From NCBI GenBank assembly GCA_013821245.1, contig JACDHC010000003.1, forward strand, positions 1-39,996: DNA of 39,996 nt, given 5' to 3'. This DNA comes from Candidatus Nitrosopumilus sp. (lineage in GTDB: Archaea; Thermoproteota; Nitrososphaeria; Nitrososphaerales; Nitrososphaeraceae). The translations under genes were made by a program, and so were the position numbers. Shown in pieces: positions 35,555 through 39,996 of this stretch. Under the pieces are notes generated by a model. It saw only the letters and a program-made list of their open reading frames with translations, had not been told where the DNA came from and ran no database searches. How positions within the stretch are numbered: the first letter of the stretch is position 1; each line of letters starts with the position of its first letter.

Positions 35555-35588
35555 TCAGACTGTTCACTAGTTACCAGACAAAGAAATA

Positions 35589-36215
35589 TTAATTTTTATT
35601 TCTTTGTGCGTTTTCCACATGGTTAATGATCAACTGTAATATGGAGTTGGTATCACGGTCCGAACTTATCACAATCCAGTTAAATTTTTTTGCCAAATTC
35701 AGGTAGTTTTTTCTTGCCTTTTCCAGAAAACCTTTGTTTTTTTCAAATTCATCAAGTTTAAAGTTATTCTCAATGCCTCTTTTATAGGAAATAGATGGGT
35801 CGATATCCAAGACAATCACCATATCCTCTTTGGGTAGGCCGGAATCCAAATTAATTAGCCAATCCAAATCCATACCATTTGATAACCCATAAGCCAGATT
35901 GGACTGGTAATATCTATTCAGAATGACAATATTGCCTTGGTTTCTTAATGTTTCTATTTCGGATTTTTTTTCCCACCTATTTGCAGACAATAGAATATGC
36001 TTTACCTCATCATTGTAATGAATTTTACCCTCTAAAAATAACCTTATTTCTCGGCCTATTCTTGTCGTATAGTCTGGAAAATTAAATAGGCTAACGTGGC
36101 CTGGATAAAGTTTGCTGTAAAACTCAAATAGCAGTTTAGATTGAGTAGTTTTTCCAGATTTATCCAACCCCTCAATGATGATTAGTTTGCCTTTTGCCTT
36201 GTTGCCCCCTTCCAA
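35589..36215 (-). CDS. tmk: Thymidylate kinase
   Basis: This 208-residue P-loop kinase phosphorylates dTMP to dTDP. The P-loop is GLDKSGKT at residues 16-23. NFPDYTTRIGREIRLFLEG, LLSANRWEKK and the NRYYQSNLAYG segment (the DRY-like motif) follow in family order, and DMVIVLDIDPSISYKRG lies near the lid. Start is TTG at 36215. It heads the tmk-HD-pyrH group on the minus strand. Confidence 0.92.
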   Translation of the reverse strand: MEGGNKAKGKLIIIEGLDKSGKTTQSKLLFEFYSKLYPGHVSLFNFPDYTTRIGREIRLFLEGKIHYNDEVKHILLSANRWEKKSEIETLRNQGNIVILNRYYQSNLAYGLSNGMDLDWLINLDSGLPKEDMVIVLDIDPSISYKRGIENNFKLDEFEKNKGFLEKARKNYLNLAKKFNWIVISSDRDTNSILQLIINHVENAQRNKN

Positions 36216-36291
36216 ACCCCTTACAAAACTTATAGATATCTACATACAAAAAAGTTTTAGTTTATAAATCCTTCACTTTTAAAATACAAAG

Positions 36292-36624
36292 TTGAAAATC
36301 AGATACATCAGAATAGGCATAATTTTAGCCAGTATTTACATTGTTGTGTATTTTGCATTTACTGCCGGTATAATCAATGCGCTAATAGAGGGGCAGAACT
36401 ACAATATTGATGGCTTCATTCCCTCCCGTGCCGTACAAAACAACTATGAGACCATAATCGGAGTTGTCACTCTTTTGTTCGGTTTTGTAGGTATGATGGT
36501 AATGTCAAGGGCATACAATGTCACAAAGAAAAATGAAAAATACATCTACCTTGGCGTTGGATTAGTTATATTTTCATTATCTTTAACCGCAATGTATAAA
36601 ATTGCAGAGCTAAAAATGGGATAA
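36292..36624 (+). CDS. Three-helix membrane protein, unknown function
   Basis: This 110-residue protein has hydrophobic segments at about residues 8-30, 54-72 and 84-105. A loop after the first helix is likely outside (EGQNYNIDGFIPSRAVQNNY) and the second loop is basic (RAYNVTKKNEKY). It starts with TTG at 36292 and is divergent from tmk. I do not recognise a family. Confidence 0.65.
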   Translation: MKIRYIRIGIILASIYIVVYFAFTAGIINALIEGQNYNIDGFIPSRAVQNNYETIIGVVTLLFGFVGMMVMSRAYNVTKKNEKYIYLGVGLVIFSLSLTAMYKIAELKMG

Positions 36625-36637
36625 AGAAAAAAGGGGA

Positions 36638-37321
36638 TCATAATTTAATAAAATTGTGATAAAACCACCTTGAGTAAGGGAAAAAAATCTTTGCAAATGG
36701 ATTCGGGGAAGGGGTGGAAGGATGAGAAGAAGGATGAGAAGAAGGATGAGAAGAAGGAGAGATAATACGCGGTTTGTTTTTCATGATTGTTAACCCTGTC
36801 CTACATATTCCCTCGTTAAACTCTAGAAATATCGCAGTACTGGAAATTCTCAAAATGTGGTTGTTCTTCTCCAAATCGTTAATTTCCCCTAGTAATTCAT
36901 TGACCATTTTCTTTGACCTTTCCAATGGCTGATAAAGCGTAATTACGATTGGAATTTTTTTGTTTTCTATTTTCTTTAACAATAGTGATAGAATGTTTAG
37001 GCTTTGGTATCCGCCTGATTTTGGTCTTGGGGTTGTTGTATCTGCGGTTGTTTTGTTATTTCTCAATTTGTAAAGGTTAAACATATTCAAAGAATCAATC
37101 AACCCATTTAGGGAATCAATGATTAATATGGAATCACAAGTTAACGAATTTACCATTTCCTTTATTGTAAATTCAATATTTTTTATGTTTGGCAAAACAA
37201 CCTTTAGATTTGGAAATTCGCTTTTATCATATTTTAGTATATTATTGTCTTGAAAATAAGACGAAAACTGGGTATCAAAATCAACAAATAGTATTTTTTT
37301 TTCTTTGCAGCTCAAAAGCAA
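36638..37321 (-). CDS. RecA/RadB-like ATPase paralogue with degenerate P-loop; true N-terminus probably further upstream
   Basis: The 227-residue frame from TTG 37321 has KKILFVDFDTQFSS, a Walker B-like DSILIIDSLNGLIDS and IPIVITLYQPLERS, in the order seen in RadB and RadA-like proteins. The same frame stays open upstream to beyond 37450 and reads LPSCNLADLVSDGINLSYFY followed by NINSKINFL, exactly where a RecA-type Walker A (GPPGSGKT) belongs. The glycines and the lysine-threonine pair are lost. No ATG, GTG or TTG occurs in that upstream part; a CTG at 37453 is one option. The tail is a (SSHP)n repeat. Probably a non-catalytic partner, or a decaying gene. Confidence 0.65.
   Translation of the reverse strand: MLLSCKEKKILFVDFDTQFSSYFQDNNILKYDKSEFPNLKVVLPNIKNIEFTIKEMVNSLTCDSILIIDSLNGLIDSLNMFNLYKLRNNKTTADTTTPRPKSGGYQSLNILSLLLKKIENKKIPIVITLYQPLERSKKMVNELLGEINDLEKNNHILRISSTAIFLEFNEGICRTGLTIMKNKPRIISPSSHPSSHPSSHPSTPSPNPFAKIFFPYSRWFYHNFIKL
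36717..36758 (-). repeat. 12-bp tandem repeat encoding SSHP units
   Basis: Three full GAAGGATGAGAA units and half of a fourth lie in a row, giving a serine-, histidine- and proline-rich tail in the RecA-like protein. Such a repeat is prone to slippage. Confidence 0.9.
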
Positions 37322-37484
37322 AAACGATAAAAAGTTAATCTTGCTGTTTATGTTGTAAAAATATGACAGGTTGATGCCATCGGAGACTAAATCAGCAAGG
37401 TTGCAGGAAGGAAGATAATTTAATTTACAACACCTTAAATAATTATGGACCAGTCTAATATTTAATGCTAAAGGATAAAAAAAA

Positions 37485-38786
37485 ATGAAACGCGAAGAGA
37501 AAGAGAAAGAGAAAGCAGCAACAACAGCAGAGAATATTGTTGACGATGCTGGACTTGATGAGAAAATACATGGAGATTTTTTAATTTCAAATAAAAAAAT
37601 CTATCTAAACAACGGATCTGTTGGTCCGGTACCAATTTCAACTGTTAAAGCCATTACAGATTTTTATTTAAGGTATTCAGAGCATGGTCCTGACTCTGCA
37701 GAGTCTAATGAGTATTTGGAGAATCTGAAGAGGGAGACAAGGCAAAGGGTTGCAGATTTAATCAACTGCGACAGCGACGAAATTATTTTTACATCCAGCA
37801 CCACCGAAGGTATCAATTTTGTCACACAAGGCATTTCATGGAATAAAGATGATAAAATATTGCTAAGGGACGCAAAAAATGAGCACTTTTCAAACTATTT
37901 GCCATGGGTTAAGGCAGCCAATGATAACAATTTACAGATAGAGACCTTCCCCTTTGATAACGAAAACCTGGTTATAGAAGATCTCACAAAATTGATAGGG
38001 TCATCAACTGATGCTCCCCGGGTTGTTACGACTAGTCATGTAATGTACAACAATGGTTCAATTACCCCTGTTGAAACAATGGGAAGCATTATTAAAAAAA
38101 AGAATAAAAAGATATTGTTTTCTATTGATGGGGCCCAAAGTGTTGGTGCCATTGACGTAGATGTAAAAAAAATCAAATGCGACTTTTTGTCCTTTCCGGC
38201 GTTTAAGTGGGTTTGTGGGCCGCTGGGAATCGGGGTGCTATATGTAAATAAAAAAGTGATGGATAACGATTTTGAGCCAGTGTTTGTGGGAGCAGGCTCC
38301 GCACAAATTGAATCAAACAAGGTGAAAGGCAACAACCCCACAAACACCTCAAACAAAACATGGGAAACCCTAAAATTTTACAAATACCCCCAAAAATATC
38401 ATTCTACATTCAGAAACTATCCCGGCTTGGCGGGCCTTGAGTCATCAATAAGGTATTTGCTTAGAATAGGAATTCCCAACATCTACAAAAAAAATAAAAA
38501 GCTTTCAACAATCTTCAGGGAAGAAATCTCCAAAATAAATGAGATTGTTATCCATGAGGCCTCTGAAGAAGGCATGCGTTCGTCCATGGTTAGTTTTTCG
38601 TTTAAGAGAAATAGCAACAATAGGGTAAGGATGTTGGTTGAAAAACTGCAAGAAAAGGGGATAATACTGGCAGAAAGAGAAATTGGCCTGAAAAAAATCG
38701 TAAGGGCATCCCCTCATTTCTACAATACCGAAAATGAAATCATAAAAACAATTAACGAAATTAAAGTCATAACAAGCAAAATGTAG
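37485..38786 (+). CDS. Class V PLP-dependent aminotransferase (cysteine-desulfurase-like, no C-terminal catalytic cysteine)
   Basis: This 433-residue enzyme opens with a low-complexity EKEKEKAATTAEN stretch, then IYLNNGSVGPVP. The cofactor residues are D215 and Q218 in SIDGAQSVGA and the Schiff-base K241 in FPAFKWVCGPLG. SSTTEGINFV and the C-terminal VRASPHFYNTENEI complete the NifS/SufS fold. No cysteine lies in the C-terminal third, where group I and II desulfurases keep the catalytic one. It is therefore more likely an epimerase- or lyase-type member. ATG start. Confidence 0.82.
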   Translation: MKREEKEKEKAATTAENIVDDAGLDEKIHGDFLISNKKIYLNNGSVGPVPISTVKAITDFYLRYSEHGPDSAESNEYLENLKRETRQRVADLINCDSDEIIFTSSTTEGINFVTQGISWNKDDKILLRDAKNEHFSNYLPWVKAANDNNLQIETFPFDNENLVIEDLTKLIGSSTDAPRVVTTSHVMYNNGSITPVETMGSIIKKKNKKILFSIDGAQSVGAIDVDVKKIKCDFLSFPAFKWVCGPLGIGVLYVNKKVMDNDFEPVFVGAGSAQIESNKVKGNNPTNTSNKTWETLKFYKYPQKYHSTFRNYPGLAGLESSIRYLLRIGIPNIYKKNKKLSTIFREEISKINEIVIHEASEEGMRSSMVSFSFKRNSNNRVRMLVEKLQEKGIILAEREIGLKKIVRASPHFYNTENEIIKTINEIKVITSKM

Positions 38787-38792
38787 AAGGTT

Positions 38793-39041
38793 TTATTTTT
38801 TTTGCCCCTGTCCCTCTATCACGATCATTGTCAGTGTAGAACGTACTTTATCAATTTTTCTTATGTTCCAGGTGATGATTTCTCTTAATTTGTCCATATC
38901 ATCCGATGAGACCCGCACAATAATGTCGTAAACCCCGAAAACTCCGCTCACTTCCACTACTTCCGGAACTTGCTTTATTTTTTTGATTATGTCACTTTCA
39001 GCACCCAAATCACAGTTTAATAATACATAGGCAGTTGGCAT
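38793..39041 (-). CDS. Stand-alone Lrp/AsnC ligand-binding (RAM) domain protein, second copy
   Basis: This 82-residue protein has the same plan and length as the one at 17680: MPTAYVLLNCDLGAESDIIK, GVFGVYDIIVRV and NIRKIDKVRSTLTMIVI. There is no helix-turn-helix. The shared ends and central GVxDIxVxV indicate paralogues. It converges on the PLP enzyme gene with a 6-nt gap. ATG start at 39041. Confidence 0.85.
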   Translation of the reverse strand: MPTAYVLLNCDLGAESDIIKKIKQVPEVVEVSGVFGVYDIIVRVSSDDMDKLREIITWNIRKIDKVRSTLTMIVIEGQGQKK

Positions 39042-39179
39042 GAGGACTTTAGTTGGATTAAATTATTAAACTTTTTGTAGATTTTTTTTCAAGGTTATTA
39101 TTGAAAATTAGCAGGATGCCTAAAGATGATTTATCTTTTGTATTGCACGATTTACACTATTTCGATAACATATGCAAAT

Positions 39180-39189
39180 AATTAATATA
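39180..39189 (+). promoter_or_regulatory. TATA-like box of tRNA-Ser
   Basis: AATTAATATA lies 26-35 nt before the first base of tRNA-Ser, the expected archaeal spacing. Confidence 0.45.
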
Positions 39190-39214
39190 CCCATTGAAAA
39201 AAACTAAATTTAAA

Positions 39215-39298
39215 GCGGGGGTCGCCTAGCCTGGTAGGGCGTGGGATTGCTAATCCCATGTTCGCAAGAACTCGTGGGTTCGAATCCCACTCCCCGCG
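39215..39298 (+). tRNA. tRNA-Ser (GCT)
   Basis: This 84-nt class II tRNA has acceptor GCGGGGG/TCCCCGC, a G discriminator and no encoded CCA. The anticodon stem TGGGA/TCCCA encloses TTGCTAA with anticodon GCT. The long variable arm is GTTC-GCAA-GAAC, and the T arm is GTGGG/CCCAC around TTCGAAT. It reads AGC and AGU. No intron. Confidence 0.97.
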
Positions 39299-39434
39299 CT
39301 ATTCTTGGGGATTTATTAAAAAAAATGCACACATGAATAAGAATGCTAAAGATTTAAAAAGAAACTCGGATTGTCACGCAAGCAAACCAACACCAATGGC
39401 AAACGTCTAGTTCAAGGAAAAAGAGAAAAAGGTT

Positions 39435-39683
39435 TTACCTAATCCACTTGTTGTAGAAACTAACGTTGCTTTGACCTTCATAGTTATCATAACTTGTCAG
39501 ATGAGATGATTTAACATTAGTATAACCAGACTTACTTTCTAACATTAAAGTATAGTCGTCATTTTCTATACACCCCCTTCTTAAATGATTTAATATAACA
39601 ACAATAGCCAAACCAATAAAATAAAGTGAAAGTGAGGTTAAACAATCTAGTATGTGAATATTATAAACTATAGCGTAAATCAA
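39435..39683 (-). CDS. Hypothetical protein with one N-terminal helix, 82 residues
   Basis: A TTG-started frame gives a hydrophobic helix at about residues 10-33, a basic RRG, then a serine-, asparagine- and tyrosine-rich soluble part. The layout fits a small anchored protein. AT-rich sequence and the TTG start keep this a weak call. Confidence 0.4.
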   Translation of the reverse strand: MIYAIVYNIHILDCLTSLSLYFIGLAIVVILNHLRRGCIENDDYTLMLESKSGYTNVKSSHLTSYDNYEGQSNVSFYNKWIR

Positions 39684-39996
39684 AGTATGTAAAAATAAAT
39701 AAAAATGTAATTAGATTGTACTCTATATTTTAAGAATCATGTTAAATTTTACAAAAAGAAGGGACAGTTCATTAAGATAAAAGAAAAATTTTCCAAATGA
39801 TAGAATGATGTTATTGGCATAACCGGCTCTGTTCATTTAAGGATTCTAAAAGAGCATTTCCTAACTTTTTCTGATGGTTAATGTGGTATATAGATTCATT
39901 TTCAAACCAAATCAATCTTAAATCCACAAAATTAATTTGTTTTCATATCAAAATATTATTGTTGCAGGCCGCAATTCAGAAAATCTATTTCTTAAG
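39684..39996. other. Right-edge region, 313 bp, no supported gene
   Basis: I see no tRNA, repeat or convincing gene. A 38-codon GTG frame on the minus strand (39811-39927) reads MDLRLIWFENESIYHINHQK and onward; it is too short and unsupported to call. Confidence 0.4.

Noticed and set aside
36717-36758. Possible CRISPR-like repeats
   Set aside because: Units are 12 bp in direct tandem with no spacers; it is a coding microsatellite.

Overview
The window looks like the chromosome of an AT-rich ammonia-oxidising archaeon (Thaumarchaeota/Nitrososphaerota). The evidence is archaeal-type LeuRS, AlaRS and EF-2, PurP, a half-length CtaA, archaeal UMP kinase, stand-alone Lrp/AsnC ligand-binding proteins, many TTG/GTG starts, TATA-like boxes 25-35 nt upstream of starts, and a short intron in a tRNA. 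Low GC, menaquinone genes and low-complexity insertions in conserved enzymes would fit a soil lineage such as Nitrosocosmicus. That placement is inference; no 16S rRNA or amo genes are present.

Layout. 1-3.5 kb: a partial GCS2-family gamma-glutamyl ligase, an HNH nuclease, a half-size CtaA, a geranylgeranyl-reductase-like flavoprotein and a small membrane protein. 3.6-13.6 kb: leuS, mqnD, EF-2, a membrane protein with a CPTC motif, then mqnE and mqnC transcribed divergently. 13.9-17.6 kb: HMG-CoA synthase, threonine ammonia-lyase and a coiled-coil protein. 17.7-21 kb: a region of small genes (RAM-domain protein, two unlisted micro-genes, intron-containing tRNA-Phe, a C2H2 zinc-finger protein with a duplicated start), then PduO-type adenosyltransferase and an HD-domain phosphohydrolase. 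21-31 kb: a TIGR00300-family protein, gatC-gatA-gatB, aspS, thioredoxin and alaS. 31-36 kb: purP-tatA, then pyrH, an HD phosphohydrolase and tmk. 36-40 kb: small membrane protein, a degenerate RecA-like ATPase, a class V PLP enzyme, a second RAM-domain protein and tRNA-Ser.

How the genes fit together. Three genes (mqnD, mqnE, mqnC) belong to the futalosine route to menaquinone; HMG-CoA synthase and the reductase-like protein fit isoprenoid/lipid chemistry; CtaA serves heme A for the terminal oxidase. GatCAB plus an AspRS with non-discriminating features points to tRNA-dependent amidation. Most of the window is housekeeping. No phage, transposon, CRISPR or obvious defence island is visible. 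The least ordinary items are the split tRNA-Phe anticodon arm, the RecA-like protein with an eroded P-loop and no standard start, the duplicated start of the zinc-finger gene, and several very small genes beside the tRNA and thioredoxin genes.
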